Positions 1-10,577 of a DNA stretch of 64,000 nucleotides are shown one piece after another (the first letter of the stretch is position 1; each line of letters begins with the position of its first letter). The stretch covers positions 25,176,073-25,240,072 of the forward strand of contig OZ023210.1 in the NCBI GenBank assembly GCA_963995525.1, in the 5' to 3' direction. The position numbers and the translations under genes are program-made. The DNA comes from Escarpia spicata (lineage: Eukaryota; Annelida; Polychaeta; Sabellida; Siboglinidae). A model generated the notes under the pieces. That model had not been told where the DNA came from, searched no databases, and saw only the letters and a program-made list of their open reading frames with translations.

Positions 1-224
1 AGTCAGTGTTTTATTATCGAGTAACCCCGCTTTATGTGGCTCGTCTTTACATCTCTTGTACGAGTTATAAGTTGCTCACTGTTAGTAACATTGATGATTG
101 TTAAGTTGTAGTCATCTAATTACTTTACATTAGTATGAGTTACAAGTTGACTGTACTAGTTTTGTGCAATAGCTAGCTGTCAGAAATCATGGTCATGCTG
201 CACGGTGCTGAGAAATCTTTGTAT

Positions 225-357
225 CAGTGTCATCGTGGGAGCTCTCGGGACCACCACAGTGCCTTCATCAGTGTCATCGTGGGAGCTCTCAGGACCACAG
301 CGCCTTCATCAGTGTCATCGTGGGAGCTCTCAGGACCACAGTGCTTTCATCAGTGTA
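225..357. repeat. Short tandem repeat, about three copies of a 41-44 bp unit
   Basis: Three successive copies begin CAGTGTCATCGTGGGAGC and end near GCCTTCAT. The first copy is 3 bp longer. It lies upstream of the first recognised Caskin exon and so is probably intronic. Short open frames here are by-products of the repeat. Confidence 0.75.
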
Positions 358-601
358 ATTGTCGGCTACTCTAGTGTGTCATGTGATCATGTTGGTGTCA
401 CATGACACGGAATAGCAGTGATGGTGCTGTCGGGCATGAAATCAAGATTCCTACTATTTCAATGATTTAGATTAAACATACTTCCTGAAAAAGCAGAAGA
501 TGCTATGTTCATGTGGGTGATGGTCAACCATTAGCACGTTCAGAATCATGTGTCACTTTATACAGCAATCTGCAATGAATGTGACTTGGTTGCGTGTGCA
601 G
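358..601. other. Probable Caskin intron, no other feature seen
   Basis: There is no coding similarity here. The stretch ends in the splice acceptor at 600-601 that precedes the SAM1 exon. Bases 1-224 are similarly featureless AT-rich sequence. Confidence 0.5.
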
Positions 602-712
602 GATGCTGAGGTCCTTCACGCCTGGCTGAGTGAGCTGCACTTTGAGGAATACTACCCACTGTTTACACAGGCCGCCTATGACATGCCCACCATCTCACGC
701 ATGACACCCGAG
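602..712 (+). CDS. caskin: Caskin exon: first half of SAM1
   Basis: It follows acceptor TGCAG at 597-601 and encodes 37 residues starting [18 protein letters not shown] and ending RMTPE, the first helices of a SAM domain. The donor GAG|GTAAGT at 712/713 is phase 0. The donor region is the apparent source of the minisatellite that follows. Confidence 0.9.
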
Positions 713-3700
713 GTAAGTGCACTGACATGACATGCATGTGCAAAACACATAAAGTAAGTTCATACATGTGAAGAAAGTGCACTCCACGACACCTGAAGTA
801 AGTGCATTTGAATGACACCTAAAGTGAGTGCACTCAAATGACACCTGAAAAAGTGCATTTGAATGACACCTAATGTAAGTGCACTCAGTTGACACCTTGA
901 GTAAGTACACTCGCATGACACCTGAAGTAAATGCATTTGAATGACATCTAATGTAAGTGCACTTCCATGACACCTGAAGTAAGTGCATTTGAATGACACC
1001 TAAAGTGAATGCACTCACATGACACCTGAAATAAGTGCATTTGAATGACACCTAATGTAAGTGCACTTAGATGACACCTGAAGTAAGTGCATCCACATGA
1101 CACTGGAGTAAGTGCACTCGCATGACACCTGAAGTAAGTGCATTTGAATGACACTTAAAGTAAGTGCATTTGAATGACACTTAAAGTAAGTGCACTCGCA
1201 TGACACCTGAAGTGAGTGCATTCACATTACACCTGAAGTGAATGCATTTGAATGACACCTAATGTAAATGCTCTCACATGACACTTGAAGTAAGTGCATT
1301 CACATGAGACCTAAAGTAAGTGCATTGACATGTCACCTGAAGTAAGTGCATTCACATGACATCTAAAGTAAGTGCACTCGCATGACACCTGAAATAAGTG
1401 CATTTGAATGACATCTAACGTAAGTGCACTCTCATTACACCTGAAGTAATTGCACTCACATGACACCTGATTAAAGTGCACTCACAACTTGAAGCAAGTG
1501 CACTCACGTGACACCTGGAGAAAGTGCACTCACAATACTTCAGCCACAGAAGAAATATAATAAACTTGTTTAACACCTAAATCCTGAGGAACCTAAGCTC
1601 CGAGGCGCAACAAACGAGACCCGTTAATCCTGAGATCATGAAGGGGGACGTCATTATTTGAATCTGTTAGTATCTAGTATGTACACAATGCTGTAAGTAA
1701 CTCAACAGGGTAGTTCTGATGCTGTGGCTGGTATACATGTGAGTAGTTTACAATGTGTAATGTAGATTACGAGGGCTAGAGTTACTGTCCATGACGCAAG
1801 TTGCCCGGGGTTTACTGGATGTGTTGAACTTTGTAGGACCTCACTGCCATAGGCATCACGAAGCCAGCGCACCGTAAGCGACTCAAGGCAGAGATCAGCA
1901 AGCTGCATATTCATGACGGGATACCTGACTTCAAACCGGTGGGTGCTTCTTCCGACAGCTCCCAGATGTTGCGGGATGTCAGGGGGATGTAGGGGGATGG
2001 GTTCGCCTGTGTTCTTCCCTGGTTGTAGTTGGGATCACTGGCAAACACTTGGGGAATCAGAACAGCTGGGTGATATCCAGCGGGGTAACCTTTAAGGAAT
2101 GCGTTGTTAACGGTTACTAGCTCCAGTTGAAATGTTTGTATACCGACAGATGTATTTCAGTTTAGTTAACCTGAAATGAAAATATTTTGCTATGTTCAAC
2201 TGAGCAGATTTTAATGATTAACATAATATATATCGCTTGTAGAAAAGTGTTTTGAAACGTGTGCCACTAGGAATAACTGTGGCGTGTGTGTATGTGTGTT
2301 TTAGAGATGTGTAGTGTTGACCTCGTGTTACACAGATGTGTAGTGCTATTGTGTGTTGTAGAGATATAAAGTACTGACTATGTGTGTTGTCGGGTGACAT
2401 GTTGAGTTTGTAGAGCACCGCGTGTTGTAGGGTGACATGTGTTCTAGGGTGGCCTGTTGTCTTCTAATGTGTTTGAGGGGGCGACATGTTCTGTATATAG
2501 GGTGACATCTGTTGTAGGGGTTACATACATATGTTCTGGGGTGACGTGGTGTGTTCTAGGGTGAAGTGTTATGTTCTGGGGTGACATGGTATGTTGTAGG
2601 GTGACATACACGTGTTGTAGGGTGATGTGGTGTGTTCTAGGGTGATGTGGTGTGTTCTAGGGTGACATACATGTGTTGTAGGGTGACATACATGTGTTGT
2701 AGGGTGACGTGGCGAGCTGGCTGAGTCTGCTGCACTTAGAGGACTACTATGAGACTCTACTGAACCAGGGCTACAACAGCATAGATGACCTGACAGACAT
2801 TGCCTGGGAGGACTTAGAAGAGATCGGCATCAAAAAGCTAGGTACGCTCTCATCTCTTGATGGCTCGCACATACGGGGACTGGTCGTTTAGTATTGTTTG
2901 ATAGCTGTGTATACTTCATGTACATGTTTATTTGATAGATGTGTGTACTTTTTATACAGATTGCTATTTGCTGTATGTACCTATTTGATAGTTGTGTGTA
3001 CAGTGGAAACTCACTGATACGGTCACCCCCAGCACTGGGCAAAAGTGCTGTTATAACGAATGGACCATATTAGCGGGAAAAATTTCCTATGCTTTCACAA
3101 AAATTATTTGGGACTGTCCCAGGGTGACCTTACTTGTGAGGTGGCTGTATTACCAAGGTGACTGTAAAGCAAGTTCGACTGTACTTTGTATACAGACTTG
3201 ATAGTTGTATATGTACATATCTGATAGCCAAGTGTACTCTGTCTACAGGTCACCAGAAGAAGATCATGCTGGCGATTGACCGACTTACCCGCATCAACAC
3301 AAACTCGAAGCGGCTGTCCAGCGGTGACCACAAGGGGTCAACAGAAGTCCTTGAGCCAGCGTCCTCTTTCCCTACACCCCAGTGGCTGGACACTGACTCG
3401 GCCAAACCACGCCAGTATGGCCCGCCCAGCTCGCCGAAACACTACCCACCCCCCGTGTCTCCATCCTACGGGATTAGATATGGCAAACCGAGTCAGTGCG
3501 CGTCAGGCGAGAATCTTGCGCCAGTCAGTGAGACAGTGCCACTGAGTCAGCCAACGACGCCACTGCGAGATGACGCGTCACACTTGGTGCACATGCGACA
3601 CGCGAAGCAGCATGTAGTGTATACACCTGACGTCGTTGCGATCCATGTCAACCGTACGCCGATCCAAAGGGGTAGCAACATCCCCGATGATGTCATCGAT

Positions 3701-6700
3701 GGTGTCGACCAAGGTCCAGCGCTTGTCACGTCATTTCACGGTGGCACGTCGTCGGGACAATGGGATAGCAGTATGTCAGCGGAGGACAGTGGTGGTGACT
3801 TGACACCGACGAACGATCGGCGCGGTCTGTCGCTCACGGCCACCGATGAACAGATGGGCGGAACACTTCGTAGAAACACGGCCGTTATCAACCCGCGGAT
3901 CACGATTAAGCCGAAACCGGTGGCGAAGATCTACGCAAAGACAAAGCGAATCAGCCGCGAGTTTCCGGTCGAAATGCTAAAAACTGGCGAGCCTCCCGTG
4001 GCGCCTTCTGTTGTGTATTCGTCAAATACATTGCCACGAAAATCCTCGTCAAAGACGCATGAACAGCAGATGGAGGCTATGTATAATCGGCCGGTAGCAG
4101 ATGCTGGTAAAGACGCGATGTTGTTGAGGCCGTCATCCAATCATAGCGCACCTTGTTCGCCCGCACATCACATTGCTACCGGCAACACACCAGGGCACTA
4201 CCAGATTGGTCGCACTAAAAAACCAGTGCCGCCACCACCACCGAAACGCACAAACTCAATCAAAAGTGACATGCGTGTGACCTCGGCTAAACCACCAGTG
4301 CCCGCTCAGTGCGCTATCTCTTCGGCTAATGCTGCCTCAGGATCAACATTTGTGCCTCAGCAGCAAAAGATGCAGCAGGCATTTTCATCATGTGTGGCCA
4401 GTCTGGCAGAAAGGGGTAATGCACGTAAAGTCAAAAATCACGAACCATCAGCGCCAAAACCGGCGCATGTGCCAGAGATACAGGCCGGATTCCCACCGCC
4501 CCCAACACCATTAGGAGGCGTCACAGGTCCAGTTGGTAACTTCGTGGAAACGGGTTCAGATAGTTCTTTGAGTGATGTGATCAAAAGACTTGAGCAAACA
4601 GCTGCACCATGCACCACTGCAGCTGAGATGACGGCAGGCATCGGTGGTGCACCAAATTATACGAACACCAACAGTGCACCAGGCTACACAAGCATTGGCA
4701 GTGCTCCAAATCGTACAAATACCGGTGGTGCACCAGGCTACAAAAATACCATCAGTTCAACAGACACTGGCAATGCACCAAACCATACGAGCACTGCCAG
4801 TGCACCAAGCTACACTAGCACCAGCAGTGCAACAGCCTATACGAGCACCAGCGGTGCATCTACAGTGACTAAGCCCGGCACTCAGAGTGAGAGCATACTG
4901 CGGACCAAAGAGCCCAAGTCCGAGTGTAATGATTTGCCCCGCCGCAACGACTCCACGATCAGTCTCGAGTCAAACATTTCGGTGTGCAGTACGGACTCTA
5001 ACACGTTGCCGTTTGCAAACGAGAACGTCGGAACGATAAAACAGCGCAACCCTCCTAGCAAGACGTCAGTCGTCGCCATCAGCACCGACGATGATCAGAC
5101 GGAGAGCGAAGTCGCTCACGGTTACACGGCAGACGCAACAGGTCCAGGTAGGAACTGTAGTTGAGCACACGCAGATATGACTGTGTCAAATATTATCTAA
5201 GTGCAGTTCAAGAGTTGGATCCAGATTGGTAAAATCCAATATTTTATTATATTACATTTTTATTTATAATATATTTGTTCATGTTAGATGAACTTTTAAA
5301 TGCGGTATCATTTCTGATGTTTGTTCACACTTCAATAATGTAAAACAAGTTGTGATTAATAGAGTAGAGATGGTATGTGATTGTACGTAAAAAGGAAGGT
5401 GAAAATGTTGACAAAAACACTTGTTGATTGGGTAAAGTGTGCGCGTGAGTCATTGTGATGAAGAGATTGTTTAAAGCGATCAAAACCCTACTTGAATATT
5501 ACAAGTATTGTGTGTTAATGATCCATTCAGGACATTATTGTGAAGGTTTTACTCTATGTTGAACCATCTTGTCTGTTGTTCTAATGGGACAAAGTTAAAA
5601 TTATTTCTGATAGGATTTTTGAAATGTTGAATTCTCTTTGGTAACACACATGTAGGAGCTAATTTAACATACATTGTTTTTAATTAGGAGCAGTCTATTG
5701 AAGCTGTCAACAGTTTTTATTTAACTTATTATGTTAGACTAACTGCACTGAAACCTCACTATTAAGATCACCTTTAGGCATGGATAAAAATGACCTGAAT
5801 AGCAAGGTGACCATATTAGCAGGACTAATATCCTATACTTTCTGTATGTGGATATAATTTGGGACTGTTCTAGGTTGACCTTAATTGTGAGGTGACTGTA
5901 TTACTTAGGTGACCGTAAAGAGAGGTTCCACTGTATAATGGCTAGAAGTAAACAACAAAGAATGTTGACTTGCCACCAAATCTCGTAGTGACCCATGCTG
6001 GGTTTGTGTACAAGTGGCCTGACTGTATAGGAAGTTTGTTGTTTCCCAGGGGAAGACTCGAGGAAGGTTCCTCCTGCAGCCCCCCAGAGGAGGGAGAGTA
6101 TCGGCATCACGAAGCGACTGGACCAGGCGGCAGTAGAGGCGGTCTCCAGGTCAGTTCATACAGCTCGGTTATACAATCCTAACTATAATCAAGCTAGTGT
6201 ATGTATGTATGTGTATGTTAATGTTTCCCACCTAAATGGTTTGCATCTCTGGCAACAAACTTTCAGGGGTTCATAAACCAGCCCCGGAAGAAAAGTAACA
6301 CCTTTATGTTTTGAAAATTCCCCATTGCTCTTTACCAGCTTTAGGGTTCATACCTGCCAGATGTTAATTGATTTGTTTATAACATTATGCGTCTTTTCTG
6401 CAATTGTTTTGAGCTATGTAAACCATCACATGATCAGCTGGAGACATTGAAAAACAATTCGGATTTACGTCATTGTATACGCCTGCTACAAATACATCAG
6501 GAAACCCTCTTCTGGGTCCATAGAGCCAACCAAAGGGTTGTTATCTCTGCTAGCTTACCCAATACACATGTGTAACAGCATACTTAAATAATGATGCCTA
6601 ATTGATCGTATCATGTGTAATGATCAGTTATGCTGTAGCCATAAACCGAGCAGCGTATACAACCGAGTTCTTCCTTTATAGGCAACCAGCGCAGAAGACG

Positions 6701-6799
6701 AGCGATGCGGGAGACGTTCTCAGTGACATTGGCAACATGCTACAAGACCTCACAGACGAACTGGACGCCATGTTGGAATGTGACCTTGACCTTCAATGA
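602..6799 (+). CDS. caskin: Caskin-family scaffold protein, C-terminal half (six exons)
   Basis: Exons are 602-712, 1837-1938, 2703-2841, 3249-5147, 6080-6149 and 6682-6799; every junction is GT-AG and the phases (0,0,1,1,2) join without a shift. The product carries two tandem SAM domains, a 630-residue proline/serine-rich region and a C-terminal helix ([20 protein letters not shown]) close to the tail that ends vertebrate Caskin1/2. Caskins are cytoplasmic scaffolds of neurons and epithelia: N-terminal ankyrin repeats and SH3, then SAM domains that polymerise head to tail. The ankyrin and SH3 exons must lie before the window, since nothing resembling them is seen in bases 1-600. ANKS1 proteins also have two SAMs but follow them with a PTB domain, which is absent. 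The order SAM-SAM-Pro-rich-tail is what identifies Caskin. Confidence 0.9.
713..1540. repeat. 26-bp minisatellite, about 30 copies, whose unit matches the SAM1 splice donor
   Basis: The array begins at the authentic donor. A typical unit reads ATGACACCTGAAGTAAGTGC followed by ACTCAC or ATTTGA. The authentic exon/intron junction (701-726) is itself 26 bp and differs from the unit by only a few bases. By eye about 19 of 30 downstream copies still contain GTAAGT or GTGAGT. Antisense open frames here are repeat artefacts. Confidence 0.9.
1541..1836. other. Remainder of Caskin SAM1 intron
   Basis: This is unique sequence ending in a TTTGTAG acceptor at 1830-1836. I see no further feature. Confidence 0.6.
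1837..1938 (+). CDS. caskin: Caskin exon: second half of SAM1
   Basis: 34 residues run from [19 protein letters not shown] to HDGIPDFKP, with the typical SAM helix-5 pattern (LxxIGIxKxGHRxKL). The exon is phase 0 at both ends: acceptor TTGTAG, donor CCG|GTGGGT. Joined to 602-712 it gives one continuous SAM domain. Confidence 0.9.
1939..2405. other. Caskin intron, nothing recognised
   Basis: The sequence is AT-rich with scattered GTGT tracts and no coding similarity. The distal part grades into the 2406-2702 repeat. Confidence 0.5.
2406..2702. repeat. Degenerate 20-21 bp minisatellite ending at the SAM2 splice acceptor
   Basis: Units read roughly GTGTTCTAGGGTGATGTG or GTGTTGTAGGGTGACATACA. 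The last unit is the authentic acceptor TTGTAG|GGTGACGTGG at 2702/2703, so every unit carries a TAG followed by GGTGA that copies the exon start. Confidence 0.85.
2703..2841 (+). CDS. caskin: Caskin exon: SAM2
   Basis: It encodes [20 protein letters not shown] through [13 protein letters not shown], the bulk of the second SAM domain. The exon has 139 bases, phase 0 to phase 1; the donor is CTAG|GTACGC. The next exon completes the domain with [15 protein letters not shown]. The first ten bases of the exon are shared with the repeat in front of it. Confidence 0.9.
3001..3181. mobile_element. Pogo/Tigger-like MITE in a Caskin intron
   Basis: The 181-bp element begins CAGTGGAAACTCAC and ends with its imperfect inverse, finishing CGACTG. 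It is flanked by TA on both sides (2999-3000, 3182-3183), the target duplication of Tc1/mariner/pogo elements. The interior matches the copy at 5746-5933 (for example ACCATATTAGC and TTTGGGACTGT). It has no coding capacity. Confidence 0.7.
3249..5147 (+). CDS. caskin: Caskin long exon: end of SAM2 and proline/serine-rich region
   Basis: This 1,899-base exon starts after acceptor TCTACAG (phase 1) and ends CCAG|GTAGGA (phase 1). It opens with the last SAM2 helix ([12 protein letters not shown]) and continues as a low-complexity region with proline clusters typical of SH3/WW ligands ([11 protein letters not shown] near 4210-4250; [11 protein letters not shown] near 4485-4520). Residues encoded by 4640-4870 form a degenerate threonine/serine repeat built on SAPxYTxT. 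Open frame upstream of 3249 is intron plus the MITE and is not coding. Caskin proline-rich regions are disordered partner-binding segments in known family members; particular partners cannot be read from sequence. Confidence 0.88.
4640..4870 (+). repeat. Degenerate in-frame repeat inside the Caskin long exon
   Basis: About eight diverged copies of a roughly 27-bp unit encode variants of (S/G)APxYTxTx. The repeat is in frame and free of stops, so it is a coding repeat rather than an intronic array. Confidence 0.7.
5148..6079. other. Caskin intron
   Basis: The intron begins GTAGGA and ends CTCCTGCAG. It is AT-rich and contains the second pogo-like MITE. The short open frame across 5970-6182 is in the wrong frame for the exon that follows. 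Confidence 0.6.
5746..5933. mobile_element. Second pogo/Tigger-like MITE copy
   Basis: The element begins CACTGAAACCTCAC and ends GAGGTTCCACTG, so the termini are inverse of each other. TA follows at 5934-5935; the left target dinucleotide reads TG and is probably mutated. The interior aligns with 3001-3181 along its whole length in the same orientation. Confidence 0.65.
6080..6149 (+). CDS. caskin: Caskin exon: short helical segment
   Basis: This 70-base exon (phase 1 to 2) follows acceptor CTGCAG and ends TCCAG|GTCAGT. In the frame fixed by the neighbouring exons it reads [19 protein letters not shown], an amphipathic helix. A competing acceptor at 6086 would open another frame, but only this one joins in phase to the tail exon. 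Confidence 0.8.
6150..6681. other. Last Caskin intron
   Basis: It runs from GTCAGT to acceptor CTTTATAG at 6674-6681. I see no feature in it. Confidence 0.6.
6682..6799 (+). CDS. caskin: Caskin terminal exon: conserved C-terminal tail
   Basis: The first base completes a split arginine codon; then [20 protein letters not shown] continues through [13 protein letters not shown] to TGA at 6797-6799. The DIGxMxxDLxxxLDAML pattern is the hallmark C-terminal segment of Caskin proteins and is the strongest single piece of evidence for the gene's identity. Confidence 0.92.
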
Positions 6800-8127
6800 T
6801 GCAAGCAACGCAAGCTGCTTTTGGCTACGGGGTCATTACCCCGAACCTTGGCCGGCTCTTCTGCTAACTGCGTAACGCGGGCTTGTAAATTTGAATCTAG
6901 GGCATCTAGGCGATACATTGCCAATACGAGGGGTCAGATACACAGCAACAATGGCTGGTCCTATAGCTGTGCCAATATACATGCATATATATATATATTA
7001 TATACATACCCTGTATATAACGCTCAGTGTATCATCATATACATACAGAGACTGCTACTGCAGGTGTTAAAACTGACAATGAAGCCAGTGGCTGTTTCTT
7101 CACTCGGCATTGTTTATATTTCAGTGTTGTAAATTATTCTGAGACTGTTATTATTGTCATAATATAATCGTTTATACTGTTCGCATATTGTTTTACAGTA
7201 CAGAATGTTGTTTATATATATATATATATATATATAAATTGACATACTTATGCCTGCAGTAGATGAAATGTTGACCGTGTTTGGATGGAACACCTGTTAC
7301 TGGGCGTGAGGTTGTGAAATGGGTATTCCTGCGACAAACCAACTAGCAGTAGACAAGCATAAAAAGCAACTCAGATGAATTTGGATGAAAAATGTTATAA
7401 CATCCTTGTGAAATACTTGGAGCCTTCGATAATTGGCTTGCATGTTGAATGTTCAGAGTTCAAGCCTTATTTCTTAAAACTGAGAAAGTATAAGCTGTTG
7501 GTGTTATTCAGAAATAACTTATGTTGCAAGAAATAAACATTATTTACATATCGCTGGAGTTGATAACAATAGATTACACATAATACCACTGCTTTGGGGG
7601 TAGTCTTGAATCTTTGGGGACAAATATGTGAATTCATGTACAGCAATGTTGCAAACCTAGTGGTGTTTCATTAGTGTATATTTGTATAGTTAATTTATTC
7701 ATTTAGACTTTGACTTGGCCAATGTCTTACTTACGATGGCACATTGATTCACATACATCCGAGTTTGTAAATGAAGCTGCTCAGCTAGACTGTGTTGAAG
7801 TTTGATACGTATCGTTGAATGTTTGTTTTCAGTTTCTTTGTATGTTTCCTATATTTTGTACAAAGACCACTCTACTGTGACTGTTTTACATGTCTCATCC
7901 TTCCAAGGTGCTATGCCCACTTCAAGTTGTTAACAAAATATGTCAACTATTGGTTTGAGTCTAGTTGTCTGGAGACAACTTCTAAAAGCACAACATTATT
8001 GGTGTCACTCAAATAGATTGTGCTGAAAAATTGTTACAAAACCTAGGTTGTAATTTACTGCGATTGTTTGCACGTTATGTTTAACCTGCAGTTAAACAAA
8101 ACAGCAGTTTTGCTGTTGTAAAATAAA
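6800..8127 (+). other. Probable Caskin 3' untranslated region
   Basis: The stretch is non-coding and AT-rich, with TA microsatellites at 6987-7000 and 7213-7237. Two AATAAA signals on this strand, at 7532-7537 and 8122-8127, could give short and long 3' ends. The actual cleavage site is not visible. Confidence 0.5.
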
Positions 8128-9090
8128 TATCTAAATTTGTTTTGCATTTAGTTTGTTTTGTTGACTAATAATAAAAAGGCACAGTTTGAGTTTGCCAGAT
8201 TAACGCGAGTTTTGACGAGTTGCTGAAGTGTGACTGTTATTGTACGTCTGTTCTGTTCACTCGAGTATTCAACACAAGGTGCCCATATTCACTCTACACA
8301 GTTGTTAATGTGATGTTGGATGCCACAGAGAATTAAATTGTTTACTAATGTTTATTGTTGTCGTCTCATCTCGTCTTGTGCAGAATTTGTCTGTAGGTCT
8401 CTGGAACCGTTTTTTTTAACAGTTGATCATACTTATGAGTGAAACTAGCTGAAAGTTTATGTTTGCAGTTGATTTTACTTTGAAATGTAGTTTAAAAAAG
8501 CCGAATTCATGAGTTTCCATGTTTCCGTACTTTTGGCCCAAGTCCAGCCAGTTTCTGCTAGCTATAGTAGTTATGTACCATTTTCACAATGTTCTGTGCG
8601 TCTTCTACAATTGTACCGACTGACATAAATCTGTCAGATGTCTGTACAAGTGCGTGGGCCACATCACTGTCTTCCGTGTGTTCCTAGCAGTTAGCACCTA
8701 CTCGGTCCTTTTGTGGTTCAACCGACCTTTAACGAAGTGTTTGTATGTATGAAAAAAACATTAATTTTCAAATTTTTTCTTTTGTACTTCAAACTTTCGT
8801 AGCTTTGTTTGTTCAGAGGTAGACATTCATCAGAAACACACTTCAACCCCTTCCATGAGACTGGGCCGTGCTACCTAGTGGCTAGATCCAACTGTAATGT
8901 CTCTAATGAGGCTATATTTGGCGGAGATAGATCGTAGAAATTGGTGGTGTAAAAAAGTGGAATTACTGATTGATAAGTATTATTTTTGCCTTAATATCAT
9001 TCATAAAGTTGCAATAAACATATATTGAGTAGCAGTTGTGCTTAAAGTTAGTTAGTTAAAGTGTTTTAGAACACCTTAGTATAGTGAGTG
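8128..9090. other. Intergenic, nothing recognised
   Basis: AT-rich sequence with no coding similarity. The left edge of the following LINE cannot be fixed; a CGGTTCCGGT motif near 9101 may lie in its 5' leader. Confidence 0.4.
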
Positions 9091-9617
9091 ATAATAGTTC
9101 CGGTTCCGGTACAACTACAAGGCGCGTACGTAGCAACACCAGTGGCATTAAATCTCATCATAAACGAACAAATTCAAAGCTCTTTCAGTAAATACTTAAA
9201 CCCACAGCACAATTCAAACCCCATACTGTTAGTAATAACAGAAATAGAAAACTTCTACCCTTAGGATCGTAACTATAACGCAACTCATATTCAAAATTTT
9301 CCCGCCACAACTAAAAGTAAACATAAGAAAGCACCCTAAGCAACGCTTAACATACAATCTTTGTTAAAGCCACTACAATTATGTAGACAAACATAAATTA
9401 TGTAGGCATAATCATTATTAATTAGTTAGACATAAACACATTTCTTCACTTTATACTAATCTGGCTTGTTCATCAAGGCAACTCATTAAACCCAGAGTCG
9501 CCCTGGGCATCATTCTATAACTACTCAACATCTTCTCCCAGCACTGCCTTGATCCCTTGCACAACTCTAAAATACTAAATAAATATTATAATAAGGGATA
9601 TAAAACTAAAGTAGGTC

Positions 9618-10577
9618 ATGGCAACCTGCAAAAAAAAACCAAGGACAAAAAGTAAAACTGATTTTCAGTGGAAAACTGTTGATGATGAAGTTTGGACATG
9701 CACAGGGTGTAAACAAAACTTCAAAGGACCAAACCATAAACTGCTAGAGTGCGAATTCTGCGAGAAACATTTTTGTATTGAATGTGTGGACATAAACGAT
9801 AAAGAATATAAACTAATGACAGACAAACAGCAAATACATTGGTTTTGTCCACCCTGTGACTCAAAAGTAATGAAAAATCTCAAAAATGAAAAGAGCTGTG
9901 AGGAGAGGTGTGAGCAATTCCTAAAGAAAGTGGAAAACAGAATAAACGAAATAGAAAAAGAACTTGGATCCAAAGTCGACGAGAAAAGAGTAAGAGAAAT
10001 TATCTCAGAATCCAAGGTAGAAGAAAACAGCCCAACACAAGCCCAAACAAAGCCAACCATTAACCCAAATGAAGTGAAAAAAGTAGTACAACTACAAGTA
10101 AAGGAGCAAAACATTGAAACAAAAGAAAGAGAAAAAAGATTAAACAATGTAATCATTTTCAACCTGCCAGAAACAACATCACAACTAAAAACCACAAGAC
10201 AACAACATGACAAAGAACAAATCCTAGAAATCTGCACAGAAATAGACAATAACTTTACAGACACTGACATCACAGAAATCCGACGGCTCGGGGAAGCCAA
10301 AGAAAATGCAAACAGCCCCAGACCAGTACTGATTACAGTAACGCACATTGACAAAAAACGCACTCTTCTTCGAAAGTTCCATCACATCAAGGAAAATGAT
10401 AAGTTCAAAAATATAAAAATTGACCACGACCAAACCAAACAAGAAAGAGAAGAATCTAAAAAGCTCTATGAAGAAGCAAAGAGACAGGAAGCAGCAGATG
10501 AGTCGGGGGAATACCTGTACAGAGTGAGGGGTCCACCATGGGAAAGAAGAATAAAAAAGATAAGGAAAAGCCAATAA
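9618..10577 (+). CDS. LINE copy 1 ORF1: PHD-like zinc-finger protein
   Basis: 319 residues. Residues 27-80 form a PHD/RING-like cysteine cluster: WTCTGC, LLECEFCEKHFCIEC and HWFCPPC, giving the C4-H/C-C3 spacing of PHD fingers. A lysine/glutamate-rich coiled region follows (about 85-175), then a basic segment that may be a degenerate RNA-binding fold. PHD fingers in ORF1 are a known feature of CR1-like non-LTR retrotransposons. ORF1 proteins bind element RNA as part of the retrotransposition particle. The frame is uninterrupted and overlaps the ORF2 start by 40 bases. Confidence 0.85.
   Translation: MATCKKKPRTKSKTDFQWKTVDDEVWTCTGCKQNFKGPNHKLLECEFCEKHFCIECVDINDKEYKLMTDKQQIHWFCPPCDSKVMKNLKNEKSCEERCEQFLKKVENRINEIEKELGSKVDEKRVREIISESKVEENSPTQAQTKPTINPNEVKKVVQLQVKEQNIETKEREKRLNNVIIFNLPETTSQLKTTRQQHDKEQILEICTEIDNNFTDTDITEIRRLGEAKENANSPRPVLITVTHIDKKRTLLRKFHHIKENDKFKNIKIDHDQTKQEREESKKLYEEAKRQEAADESGEYLYRVRGPPWERRIKKIRKSQ

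Noticed and set aside
3158..3248. N-terminal extension of the Caskin long exon
   Set aside because: The open stretch lies in intron and MITE sequence; the acceptor at 3248 joins in phase to SAM2.
5970..6182. Open frame through the short Caskin exon
   Set aside because: Wrong frame: only the frame reading ESIGITKRL joins in phase on both sides.
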